A stretch of DNA of 64,000 nt from Huintestinicola sp050874005. Lineage in GTDB: Bacteria > Bacillota > Clostridia > Oscillospirales > Ruminococcaceae. Shown in pieces: positions 18,719-26,222 of the stretch (positions are counted from its first letter, which is position 1; each line of letters starts with the position of its first letter). The stretch lies in contig NZ_JBNMJV010000011.1 of assembly GCF_050874005.1 (NCBI RefSeq), forward strand, positions 1 through 64,000. Reading direction: 5' to 3'. The notes below the pieces were generated by a model, which searched no databases, had not been told where the DNA came from, and saw only the letters and a program-made list of their open reading frames with translations. The translations under genes and the position numbers were made by a program.

Positions 18719-20089
18719 ATGACAAACGCAAAAAAATACGAAATGGATATGTGCAGCGGCTCCATACTGAAAAAAATGCTGATATTCACCCTGCCGCTGA
18801 TGTTCTCAAGTATCCTCCAGCTTCTTTTCAATGCAGCGGATATCGTGGTGGTAGGCCGTTTTGCGGGAGATAACTCCCTTGCGGCGGTAGGCTCCACCAC
18901 ATCGCTCATAAACCTCCTCACCAACCTTTTTGTGGGGCTGTCCATAGGCGCAAACGTAACAGCCGCACGAAACTACGGCGCAAAGCGTGAAGAAGCTCTC
19001 AGCCGCACCGTTCACACATCAATAACCATCAGCCTTATAAGCGGCGTTGTCCTTACCGTCATAGGCATATTCGGCGCAAAGGAAATGCTGAAACTAATGA
19101 GCACCCCCGACGAGATAATCGACCTTGCTGCCGACTATCTGCGGATATATTTTGCGGGAATAACCGCCTCAATGGTCTACAACTTCGGCAGCGCCCTGCT
19201 TCGTGCCATAGGCGATACCAAGCGTCCCCTTTATTACCTTATGGCGGCGGGAGCGGTGAACGTGGCAATGAACCTGCTTTTCGTCATTGTTTTTAAAATG
19301 GACGTGTCGGGCGTAGCGCTGGCGACGGTCATATCCGAGTGCCTTTCCGCCTTTCTGGTGGTCAGGTGCCTTATGAAAGAGACGGGAGCCATAAAGCTTA
19401 TTCTCAAAAAGCTTCGTGTCCATAAGCAGGAGCTGGGAACAATACTGCGTATAGGACTGCCCGCAGGCTTTCAGGGAATAGTTTTCGCCCTGTCCAATGT
19501 GGTGATACAGTCCTCGGTAAACCTGTTCGGCAACGTGGTGGTTGCGGGAAATTCCGCCGCCGCCAATATCGAAGGCTTTGTATATGTGGCAATGAACTCT
19601 TTCTATCAGGCGACCCTTTCCTTTATGAGCCAGAATTTCGGCGCAGGACAGTATAAGCGCCTTAACAGGATACTTGTCTGCGGCGAGATATGCGTTATCG
19701 CTGTGGGAGTTATCCTGGGAAATCTTGCGGTGATATTCGGAGAACCCCTTCTCGGTATCTATACCGACAGCCCCGAGGTAATTGCCGCAGGAATGGTGCG
19801 TCTCGGATATATATCGAGAGTTTATGCCCTCTGCGGCATAATGGACGTTCTCGTTGGCGCTCTCAGAGGAATAGGCTATTCGGTAATGCCGATGATAGTT
19901 TCCCTTGTAGGAGCCTGCGGACTGCGGCTTCTCTGGATAGCAACGGTTTTTCAAATACCCGAATATCACTCGGTGGAAACGGTGTATCTCTCCTATGCCA
20001 TCACCTGGATAATCACCGCTTCTGTCCACCTTTTATGCTACATCATCGTGAGAAAAAAGGTTGCCCGTAAATACGAAACTGCCGCTTAG
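18719..20089 (+). CDS. MATE-family multidrug/metabolite exporter
   Basis: Twelve-helix cation-coupled exporter of the MATE family (NorM/DinF-like). The N-terminal part (LPLMFSSILQLLFNAADIVV, GRFAGDNSLAAVGST) and the internal repeat (IGLPAGFQGIVFALSNVV) are typical. 456 residues is the normal length. CGGAGA about 9 bases upstream serves as ribosome site. A small hairpin GAATACT-GAA-AGTATTC (18689-18705) lies just before it and could modulate translation. The substrate is unknown; MATE proteins of gut Clostridia export drugs, dyes or metabolites. Its TAG stop overlaps the TAA stop of the convergent gene. Confidence 0.92.
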   Translation: MTNAKKYEMDMCSGSILKKMLIFTLPLMFSSILQLLFNAADIVVVGRFAGDNSLAAVGSTTSLINLLTNLFVGLSIGANVTAARNYGAKREEALSRTVHTSITISLISGVVLTVIGIFGAKEMLKLMSTPDEIIDLAADYLRIYFAGITASMVYNFGSALLRAIGDTKRPLYYLMAAGAVNVAMNLLFVIVFKMDVSGVALATVISECLSAFLVVRCLMKETGAIKLILKKLRVHKQELGTILRIGLPAGFQGIVFALSNVVIQSSVNLFGNVVVAGNSAAANIEGFVYVAMNSFYQATLSFMSQNFGAGQYKRLNRILVCGEICVIAVGVILGNLAVIFGEPLLGIYTDSPEVIAAGMVRLGYISRVYALCGIMDVLVGALRGIGYSVMPMIVSLVGACGLRLLWIATVFQIPEYHSVETVYLSYAITWIITASVHLLCYIIVRKKVARKYETAA

Positions 20090-20529
20090 CCCTCCGCAGT
20101 TTTCAGCCTTTCGGGACTGCCTGCCGCCGTGCATATGACCGCCACAGGCAATGACAGCAGAAACCACCCTGCGCTGTAGGAGGGACATATCTGCCCCAGC
20201 ACATTCAGATACATATGGGAATAATCCCATACGTCCCACCCCAGCAGCACATTGACCACGCACCCCACGGTGAACTCAAAAAAGGTTATCACGCACATTC
20301 CGAAGAAGCATTTGAAAAGAATGCTGTCCTCGGGGTGGCGGGCGTAGCGCAGGTACATTATGAGCAGGCACACGCCCCCCGTCAGGGTCATAGTCCAATG
20401 GGTATAGCCCCTTGCCACTATCTCGATAAGTGAATAAAGCACGCCGCCGCCGAGAAATACGGCGGTGTACCGTCCTATAGGCGAGGTCGACGACCAGGGG
20501 GAGCTTCCGCCAAGAGCAAAGCTTTGCAT
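20086..20529 (-). CDS. CmpB-like membrane protein (putative ABC-transporter type IV family)
   Basis: Small polytopic membrane protein with about four membrane segments. The motif series GGGVLYSLIEIVARGYTHW, FFEFTVGCVVN and LNVLGQICPSYSAGWF fits the CmpB-like family (Pfam putative ABC-transporter type IV), whose role is not established. The start at 20529 is preferred because AAAGG lies 12 bases upstream; an in-frame ATG at 20586 would add 19 residues without a good ribosome site. It is convergent with the MATE gene and the stop codons overlap. No shared terminator is visible between the two. Confidence 0.7.
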   Translation of the reverse strand: MQSFALGGSSPWSSTSPIGRYTAVFLGGGVLYSLIEIVARGYTHWTMTLTGGVCLLIMYLRYARHPEDSILFKCFFGMCVITFFEFTVGCVVNVLLGWDVWDYSHMYLNVLGQICPSYSAGWFLLSLPVAVICTAAGSPERLKTAEG

Positions 20530-20631
20530 AATAATATCAGACCTTTCAAAAAAATCTATAGGCATATTATCCCGCAGCGAGTGCATAAAAATACCCTCAA
20601 AGCCAAATTGACCATAACCAATTAAAGGAAT

Positions 20632-20656
20632 GTGTGAAAATCAAAGATTTTCACAC
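20632..20656. repeat. Perfect 11-bp inverted repeat
   Basis: GTGTGAAAATC-AAA-GATTTTCACAC in the gap between the CmpB-like gene and yfbR. It has no T-run, so it is not a normal terminator. The arm GATTTTCAC recurs at 26009-26017 in a different gap. Confidence 0.7.
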
Positions 20657-20726
20657 CGAGTTTTGTTTCATTGTCTGCCGACAAAGATTTCCTGGCGGAA
20701 AATACAAAGCTCTCAAGAAAGGAAAA

Positions 20727-21359
20727 ATGAACAAAATGAACGAAGAAAAATTTTTCGCCATAATCTCCCGAATGAAATATATAAACCGCTGGGGACTTAT
20801 GCGAAACACCATAACCGAAAACATCAGCGAGCACAGCCTTGAAACGGCATTCATCGCCCACGTACTTGCCCTTTACAGAAATGTCCGCTTCAAAGGGAAT
20901 GTTGACCCCCAGCGCTGTGCACTTCTTGCAATGTACCACGATGTCACCGAGATAATCACAGGCGACCTGCCCACCCCCGTAAAATATTACAATGCGGAGA
21001 TACGTGCGGAGTATGACAAGGTGGAGAAAATGGCTGAGGAGAAAATGCTTTCCTATCTTCCCGAAGATCTGCGGGAGTATTACCGCCCATTGCTGGGACA
21101 TACCGAGGAGGAAAAGGAGCTTTGGAAGCTTGTAAAGGCGGCGGATAAGCTTTCCGCCCTGATAAAATGTGTGGAGGAGCGGCAGATGGGCAACTCCGAC
21201 TTTACCGATGCGGAAAAATCCACCCTTGAAGCCATTCACGAGATGAATCTCCCCGAAGCGGAGGAATTTTTAAAAGAATTTATGCCTGCATATAATGGAA
21301 CGCTGGATAAGCAGGCAGCGGGTGACGACCCGCAGCGACCTCGTTGGGATATTTCGTAA
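20727..21359 (+). CDS. yfbR: 5'-deoxynucleotidase, YfbR family
   Basis: HD-domain phosphohydrolase that dephosphorylates deoxyribonucleoside 5'-monophosphates. The start at 20727 is chosen because AAAGGA lies just upstream and the protein then begins like E. coli YfbR; ATG 20736 is an alternative. INRWGLMRN, EHSLE, the HD pair in MYHDVTE and GDLPTPVKYYN are all present, so the metal site is complete. The family similarity ends near FMPAYNGTLD. The last 16 residues or so (KQAAGDDPQRPRWDIS) are encoded by a copy of the intergenic repeat that also ends folD, so the natural C-terminus was replaced. Confidence 0.9.
   Translation: MNKMNEEKFFAIISRMKYINRWGLMRNTITENISEHSLETAFIAHVLALYRNVRFKGNVDPQRCALLAMYHDVTEIITGDLPTPVKYYNAEIRAEYDKVEKMAEEKMLSYLPEDLREYYRPLLGHTEEEKELWKLVKAADKLSALIKCVEERQMGNSDFTDAEKSTLEAIHEMNLPEAEEFLKEFMPAYNGTLDKQAAGDDPQRPRWDIS
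21318..21345 (+). repeat. Partial copy of the stop-codon repeat, inside the yfbR 3' end
   Basis: Hairpin GCGGGT-GACG-ACCCGC followed by AGCGACCTCGTT, the left end of the repeat family found after typA, mcrC and folD. The body after CTCGTT is different here. Confidence 0.6.
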
Positions 21360-21766
21360 AAGTCCTCTCATTTGTGGCACGGTCACTTTCAAAGGCACAA
21401 GTTCAAACCGCAGACCTAAACCGAATAGGCGTATGCCCCACCCCGAGAAATGGAAAATCGCAAAAAAGAGATGTCGTGGTAAACAAATCCGAACAAAACC
21501 AAGCAAAGGACTTTAGTTAACAAGTCAAAGTACAACTGTAAAAATGCAGAAAGGGGGAGAGGGTAGGGAAAGAGGTCGCAAGGGGAAAACCGTAGGAGAG
21601 GGGGAAGTCCGCATTTTTGTTGGGTTTATTTCTTCTCCCTCTCCTTAGGTTGTCCCTTTGCCTACTCGCTAACAGGTTTAAGCAAAACCAAATTTCGTTA
21701 ATCAAAATAATCAGACCGACATATTCCAATTTGACTCTCACTTTAAAATTATCATAATCAAAAGGA
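21360..21766. other. Gap between yfbR and rplL
   Basis: About 400 bases with no convincing gene. The + strand frame at 21295-21516 is Arg/Lys/Pro-rich and has no ribosome site. At 21593-21647 there is a 13-bp inverted repeat with one mismatch (GGAGAGGGGGAAG / CTTCTCCCTCTCC) around a T-rich 24-nt loop. It could end yfbR transcription or be part of a repeat. Confidence 0.5.
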
Positions 21767-21806
21767 AAATATATAAAAAGGCGGTGCCGATAAAATCGGC
21801 ACCGCC
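21767..21806 (-). terminator. Terminator of rplJ-rplL
   Basis: Perfect 12-bp stem GGCGGTGCCGAT / ATCGGCACCGCC with an AAA loop (21780-21806), followed on the minus strand by CTTTTTATATATTTT. Confidence 0.9.
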
Positions 21807-21834
21807 CAAAAGCGTTATATGTTCAAAACTCAGA

Positions 21835-22209
21835 TTACTTGAGCTCAACAGTAGCGCCTGCAGCTTCGAGCTTAGCCTTGAGCTCTTCAGCCTCAGCCTT
21901 GGGAGCAGCTTCCTTGAGGGTCTTGGGAGCAGCCTCAACAGCCTCCTTAGCCTCCTTGAGGGAGAGACCGCAAGCGTCCTTAACAGCCTTGATAACGTCC
22001 ATCTTCTTGTCGCCGAAGGAAGCGAGAACAACGTCGAACTCAGTCTTCTCAACAGCTCCATTATCGCCACCGTTATTAGCGGGACCTGCAGCAGCAACAA
22101 CAGCGGTTACACCGTACTTTTCCTGGATAGCTTCAACGAGCTCAGCGAGCTCAAGAACAGAAAGAACATCGATCTGGTCTAAAATTGCAGTGATCTTTTC
22201 AGATGCCAT
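21835..22209 (-). CDS. rplL: 50S ribosomal protein L7/L12
   Basis: Stalk protein of the large ribosomal subunit, which recruits and stimulates translation GTPases. The 124 residues show the N-terminal dimerisation domain (MASEKITAILDQIDVLSVLE), a Gly/Ala hinge and the conserved C-terminal domain (FGDKKMDVIKAVKDACGLSL). AGGAG precedes the ATG. It follows rplJ in the classical L10-L12 order and ends at a strong terminator, so rpoB is not part of this transcript here. Confidence 0.97.
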   Translation of the reverse strand: MASEKITAILDQIDVLSVLELAELVEAIQEKYGVTAVVAAAGPANNGGDNGAVEKTEFDVVLASFGDKKMDVIKAVKDACGLSLKEAKEAVEAAPKTLKEAAPKAEAEELKAKLEAAGATVELK

Positions 22210-22286
22210 GATAATAATCTCCTTTAAATTTTATTTTGTTTTAAGAAACATTTTTGTTTCACGCCACAAAGCAATATAAATTATGC

Positions 22287-22796
22287 TTATGCAGCTTCCT
22301 CTGCCTTCTTGTCGGCGAGAGACTTGAGTGTAGCTGCGAGCTTCTGCATAGGACCCTGGAGAGAGCCAACGAGCTGAGCAAGCAGAACATCCTTGGAAGG
22401 GATCTTGGAAAGAGCCTCAACGCCCTTAGCGTCATAAACAGTACCCTCAACAAATCCGCCCTTGAGGTTGAACTTGTCGTCGTGAGCCTCAGCAAACTTG
22501 CCGAGAATTCTTGCGGGAGCAGTCTGATCGTTCTCGCATACAGCGATAGCGGTAGTACCCTCGAGTACGCCGCAGAGATCTTCGAGACCGTTCTCCTTGA
22601 GAGCGATGCGGAGCATAGTGTTCTTCTCAACGAAGTACTTAACGCCTGCCTCTCTCAGCTCTTTTCTGAGCTTGGTATCCTCCTCAACGGTGATACCCTT
22701 GTAGTCAACGAGAACGCCCGAGCAGGAGTTCTTTACAAGCTCTGTAAGCTCGGCAGCTCTTGCCTTCTTGGATTCAAGAATCTTTGCGCTTGGCAT
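22287..22796 (-). CDS. rplJ: 50S ribosomal protein L10
   Basis: Base of the ribosomal stalk; binds 23S rRNA and the L7/L12 dimers. 169 residues with the usual N-terminal motif (VDYKGITVEEDTKLRKELRE) and C-terminal L12-binding helix. CGGAGGTG lies upstream of the ATG. The gene is preceded by a 200-nt leader that carries an L10-binding signature and a terminator, so the operon is probably autoregulated by the L10(L12)4 complex. Confidence 0.97.
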   Translation of the reverse strand: MPSAKILESKKARAAELTELVKNSCSGVLVDYKGITVEEDTKLRKELREAGVKYFVEKNTMLRIALKENGLEDLCGVLEGTTAIAVCENDQTAPARILGKFAEAHDDKFNLKGGFVEGTVYDAKGVEALSKIPSKDVLLAQLVGSLQGPMQKLAATLKSLADKKAEEAA

Positions 22797-23002
22797 AAAA
22801 TTTCACCTCCGAAAAAGTTGAAAATTATGCTACCCATTCATAAAAAAGAAAAATCCTTTCCCTGCAGTACAGGAAAGGAGCGTACAAACATAATAGTACA
22901 GCGATCTCTTTCCTCGGCAGGATTTACGGAAGTCATAGTTGCAGCCTGACTGCCACCTGCTGTCTTTAGAATATGATAGCTTTGTTATTTATTCAAACAA
23001 CA
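22797..23002 (-). ncRNA. Ribosomal protein L10 leader
   Basis: The leader of rplJ contains the sequence CTTCCGTAAATCCTGCCGAGG on the minus strand (about 22913-22933, complement), a hallmark of the L10 leader family in Firmicutes. It is followed by the attenuator hairpin at 22855-22878. Binding of L10 is expected to favour termination when the protein is in excess. The extent is set from the predicted start of transcription near 23002. Confidence 0.75.
22841..22878 (-). terminator. Attenuator terminator in the rplJ leader
   Basis: Minus-strand hairpin CCTTTCCTG-TACTG-CAGGGAAAGG followed by ATTTTTCTTTTTT, located between the leader and the rplJ ribosome site. Confidence 0.8.
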
Positions 23003-23008
23003 TCTAAT

Positions 23009-23037
23009 ACTATATCACATTATTTTCCCTTTGTCAA
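23009..23037 (-). promoter_or_regulatory. Promoter of rplJ-rplL
   Basis: On the minus strand TTGACA (23037-23032), 17 bp, TATAGT (23014-23009) with TGTGA before the -10. Confidence 0.8.
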
Positions 23038-23124
23038 GGGGTTTTTGAAAATTTCTCAAATTTTTTCGGATAATATAAATGTGTATGCCCTGTCCTGCAG
23101 AATGTAAACATTTCGTTAACCCTA

Positions 23125-23153
23125 TTGCATTTCCAATATCTATATGGTATACT
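23125..23153 (+). promoter_or_regulatory. Promoter of the TetR-methyltransferase pair
   Basis: TTGCAT 23125-23130, 17 bp, TATACT 23148-23153. The -10 lies inside the first AGTATACT-type palindrome. Confidence 0.65.
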
Positions 23154-23184
23154 CTAAGTATACTAAATATAACAGGAGTATACT
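23146..23184 (+). promoter_or_regulatory. Three GTATAC palindromes, probable operator of the TetR regulator
   Basis: GGTATACT 23146-23153, AGTATACT 23157-23164 and AGTATACT 23177-23184. The first two are 11 bp apart (one helical turn) and cover the -10; the third covers the ribosome site and ends one base before the ATG. The layout suits autorepression by the encoded regulator. Confidence 0.6.
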
Positions 23185-23814
23185 ATGAGCAGAGAAAATA
23201 AAAATGAAGCAGTTGCGGCAGTTCACAGGAAAAAAATTCTCGAAAGTGCAGGCAGGCTGTTTTCGGAAAAAGGCTTTGAAGCGGCGACTATCGAGGATAT
23301 CTCCATAGCTTCGGGATACAGCAGACGGACTGTCTATGCCTATTTCCGAAGCAAGGAGGACATTCTCCACAGCTTTATTTGCGAGGGGCTTTCGGAGCTG
23401 AGCGGAGCGGTGAGGGATATCGTTTCCCGTGAAACGGACTTTGAAAAGCGGTGCAGGGAAATCTTTGATGCAATGGGTGAGTTTTATAGGAATTATCCTT
23501 TGGCGGCTGAGATAATAAACGGCTTCAAGCCGTCGGAAATGTCCGAGCCGTCCGAAGCGGCAAAGAGGATATTTGCTCTGGGCGAAGAGATAAACGACAC
23601 TCTCGTCGGATTTGTAAGCGGCGGAATAGCGTCGGGAAACGTCCGCAAGGGCATCGTTCCCGAGCTGACGGTCTATATCCTCTGGTCGGAAATTTCTGCC
23701 TTTTACGGTCTTGTGCAGAGCAAAGGCGAATTTATCCGCAAGCGGTTTTCTTTTTCGGAAACAGAGCTTTGCGAATATGGATTTAAGCAGATATTCGGTT
23801 CAATTTTTAAGTGA
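23185..23814 (+). CDS. TetR/AcrR-family transcriptional regulator
   Basis: DNA-binding repressor of the TetR family, 209 residues. The N-terminal helix-turn-helix is clear (RKKILESAGRLFSEKGF, ATIEDISIASGYSRRTVYAYF, residues about 10-55). The C-terminal ligand domain is not recognisable. It is followed after 11 bases by a methyltransferase gene and preceded by three GTATAC palindromes over its own promoter, so it probably represses this two-gene operon. The inducing ligand is unknown. Confidence 0.9.
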   Translation: MSRENKNEAVAAVHRKKILESAGRLFSEKGFEAATIEDISIASGYSRRTVYAYFRSKEDILHSFICEGLSELSGAVRDIVSRETDFEKRCREIFDAMGEFYRNYPLAAEIINGFKPSEMSEPSEAAKRIFALGEEINDTLVGFVSGGIASGNVRKGIVPELTVYILWSEISAFYGLVQSKGEFIRKRFSFSETELCEYGFKQIFGSIFK

Positions 23815-23825
23815 GGAGAAACTTA

Positions 23826-24728
23826 ATGGATAACAGATCAAGTATGACAGCGCTTATGTCGGCATTTGCAAGGGCATATCATTTCAAAACGGAAAAGCAG
23901 CCTGTTTTTGCAGACAGCGCCGCAGAAAAGCTTATGACAATGGAGGAATATGAGGGCATAGGGAAATATATCCTTAGCGGAATTGACTTTTTCGCTCCCG
24001 AGCAGAAAGGAAAGCTGCCCGACAGCGAGGCTCTCGGATATATCGTTAACACACAGCTTGCGCCCACGCCTCTTGCGAGAGCGGCATTCTGCGAGGAAAG
24101 CCTTAAAACTGCAGCAATGACGGGAACGGAGCAGTATGTGATCATCGGCGCAGGGTATGATACCTTTGCTCTCAGGGAAAAAGCCTTTGTTTCCAAGCAC
24201 CCCGTTTTTGAGGCAGACCACCCTCTGACGCAGGCTGACAAGCTTGAAAGAATAAAACGTTTCGGACTTGCTTATAATGATAACGTAAAATCCGTTCCCG
24301 TTGACCTTGCCACGGAGGATATGTCCGAAAAAATTTTGGCGGCAGGCTTTGACAGGACGAAAAAAGCATTCTTCTCCTGGCTCGGCGTAAGCTATTATCT
24401 GTCCGAAGAGGAGATAAGCAGGACACTCGGTGACATTGCAGGGCTTTGCTCCGAGGGCAGCTCACTTGTGTTTGACTTCGGAGACGAAGGGCTTTTTGAC
24501 AGCACCGACAGGCGTGTAAAAAATATGCTGGCTATGGCAATGGCGGCAGGAGAGCCGATGAAAAGCTCGTTTGATAAGACTTCTCTTGCACGGCTGCTTG
24601 AAAAGCACGGATTTCTTATATATGAGCTGCTCGGTCCGAAGGACATAGAAGAGCGGTATTTCGGCGGTCAGAGAGAAGCGAAGCCCTTCCCGGATATAAA
24701 TATGGTACTTGCGGTGTATAAGGGATAA
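23826..24728 (+). CDS. SAM-dependent methyltransferase, leucine carboxyl methyltransferase (PPM1/LCM) family
   Basis: Class I methyltransferase of the LCM family (YIVNTQLAPTPLARAAFCEE, then VIIGAGYDTFALRE as the SAM-binding glycine loop near residue 105, and the acidic EADHP after beta-2). The start at 23826 has GAGGAG 7 bases upstream; GTG 23811 overlaps the TetR stop and has no site. Bacterial members methylate carboxyl groups of small molecules or polyketide-like products; the substrate here is unknown. The gene is likely controlled by the adjacent TetR regulator, which suggests a response to a small molecule. Confidence 0.82.
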   Translation: MDNRSSMTALMSAFARAYHFKTEKQPVFADSAAEKLMTMEEYEGIGKYILSGIDFFAPEQKGKLPDSEALGYIVNTQLAPTPLARAAFCEESLKTAAMTGTEQYVIIGAGYDTFALREKAFVSKHPVFEADHPLTQADKLERIKRFGLAYNDNVKSVPVDLATEDMSEKILAAGFDRTKKAFFSWLGVSYYLSEEEISRTLGDIAGLCSEGSSLVFDFGDEGLFDSTDRRVKNMLAMAMAAGEPMKSSFDKTSLARLLEKHGFLIYELLGPKDIEERYFGGQREAKPFPDINMVLAVYKG

Positions 24729-24852
24729 CGCTGAAAGTCAAAATGTTACAGCTGTAACCGAATTGTGATTATTTTCCTGCCTTTTTTTCGGATTTTGTGA
24801 AAATCGTGCAAGATGTCGAGTAAATAACGAAAAAAATTTGTTATAATAATGG

Positions 24853-24881
24853 TTGTAGTGCATTTTGAATTGTGCTATAAT
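24853..24881 (+). promoter_or_regulatory. Promoter of the 96-residue surface protein
   Basis: TTGTAG 24853-24858, 17 bp, TATAAT 24876-24881 with TGTGC before the -10. Another TATAAT lies at 24842. Confidence 0.6.
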
Positions 24882-24927
24882 AAAACTATGCTAAAAGCAC
24901 CAATACTAATGTTTGGAGGAAAAAATT

Positions 24928-25218
24928 ATGAAGAAGTTTCTTGCTGCTCTTGCAGCTTCTGCAATGGCACTTTCTATGATGGGCGTTTCCGCTATGGCTA
25001 CCGGCCTTGACGGCGAAGGCGACGTTATCGACGACGAGACTGTAGAGGACGTTGTTGAGGAAACAGAAGTTGAGGAGACTGAGCCTGAGGTTGTTGAGAC
25101 TGAGGCTGCTCCCGTTGAGACTGCTCCCTCTCCTGCAACAGGCAACTCTCCTGTAGCTATGGCTGTAATTCCCGTAGCTCTCGCTGCAGCTGCGATCGTT
25201 GCTAAGAAGGCTAAGTAA
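24928..25218 (+). CDS. Small secreted acidic protein with C-terminal anchor-like segment
   Basis: 96 residues; family not recognised. A signal peptide (MKKFLAALAASAMALSMMG, probable cleavage near AMA-TG) is followed by about 45 residues dominated by Glu, Val, Thr and Pro. The end is PATGN, a hydrophobic stretch and AKKAK, the layout of a sortase sorting signal but with ATGN in place of LPxTG. The start at 24928 follows TTGGAGGA. Ala codons are mostly GCT and Glu GAG, which suggests strong expression. The gene at 26223 has the same C-terminal layout, so both may be fixed to the wall by the same enzyme. A terminator follows at 25242. Confidence 0.75.
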   Translation: MKKFLAALAASAMALSMMGVSAMATGLDGEGDVIDDETVEDVVEETEVEETEPEVVETEAAPVETAPSPATGNSPVAMAVIPVALAAAAIVAKKAK

Positions 25219-25241
25219 TCTGCCTTAAAAATGCAGTAACC

Positions 25242-25285
25242 AAGATCCGCTTTCACTTTACGGAAGGCGGATCTTTCTTTTATCT
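25242..25285 (+). terminator. Terminator of the 24928 gene
   Basis: Stem AAGATCCGC / GCGGATCTT (25242-25275) with an internal loop that can pair further, followed by TCTTTTATC. Confidence 0.75.
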
Positions 25286-25351
25286 AATAACCATTTAAAA
25301 GCACCATAGACCCACTCTCTGCCGATAATGCTCTTATTCTGATCTTTAGTA

Positions 25352-25810
25352 TTAGTCCCTCCGATTCTTTTTAAAACAGCTTTTTTGAAGATACCATTCC
25401 GTAAAGCCGGAACCTCCCGTATCAATATCCTTTAATGCTTCCTTTTCCAAAGCACGCCGCTGCGAAAAGCTGTCATGATAATACTCTATCATTTCCGCTA
25501 TTTTTTTGCCCGAAATAAATAAAGGCAGCGGACTGAAAATGTCCGAATATTTCCCTGCAGCTTCCGTACAGCTTACCGAAAAGCAGCCCAGAGGCGTAAG
25601 CAGTGCAAAGGAATATTCATCGCAGTGGCTGCCCATTCTTGTTATTGCAGACGACATATAACGAGTTACTGTAAGACAGACATTTTTTTCTTCATCATAT
25701 ACCGCCGTAAGCAGATTTAAATTCTGATAGGAGTAATAATCGCCCGCCGAAGGTCTTGCCATATTGATTATCGCTTTACGCTGTTTGTCGTTTAGCAGAA
25801 TTACTTTCAT
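25352..25810 (-). CDS. Hypothetical protein, 152 residues
   Basis: I do not recognise this protein. It has no signal peptide or membrane segment. It starts MKVILLNDKQRKAIINMA, contains a Tyr/Leu-rich middle (YYSYQNLNLLTAVYDEE) and a charged C-terminus (KKNRRD). AAGGGAGAG just upstream of the ATG on the minus strand and the absence of overlapping genes support it as real. It lies alone between two surface protein genes transcribed in the opposite direction. Confidence 0.6.
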   Translation of the reverse strand: MKVILLNDKQRKAIINMARPSAGDYYSYQNLNLLTAVYDEEKNVCLTVTRYMSSAITRMGSHCDEYSFALLTPLGCFSVSCTEAAGKYSDIFSPLPLFISGKKIAEMIEYYHDSFSQRRALEKEALKDIDTGGSGFTEWYLQKSCFKKNRRD

Positions 25811-26222
25811 ATTGCTCTCCCTTTATCGGTTGATAATATCAATTATTTTATCTGTTATGTGAGTTCTTATCCTTAATGCAGATCTCACGCCAAAGCTAAC
25901 GAGTGTTTCCCAATATTATACCACAGCCGTTCCCGATTGTCAAGCATATAATACTAAACATTTATTACTCACGAGGGACTCCCGGCATAAAAATCCATAT
26001 ATGCAAGATTTTCACGCCGATTTTTCTCCGCAAGTTAAATGGTGTTTAGTATAAAATTATCACATCTATAAAAATTGCACAATGAAAACGATTAAAGTTT
26101 AGCACTTTGAATATAGATTTTTTGGGGAAAATATTGTATAATATGGTCATAAGTATATTTGCGGCTATACCGCAGTTTACTGTCAAAAAACACATTTCAA
26201 GAATAATTTGGAGGAGATCAAA
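25811..26222. other. Gap with a wide inverted repeat, possible MITE
   Basis: The gap holds 10-bp inverted ends ATACTAAACA (25951-25960) and TGTTTAGTAT (26043-26052) separated by 82 bases, which could be a short non-autonomous element. The 26105-26160 part is AT-rich and probably contains the promoter of the 26223 gene; no single promoter stands out. No further gene is visible. Confidence 0.5.

Noticed and set aside
21295..21516. 73-codon basic frame after yfbR
   Set aside because: It overlaps the yfbR 3' end in another frame, has no ribosome site and begins inside the repeat sequence.
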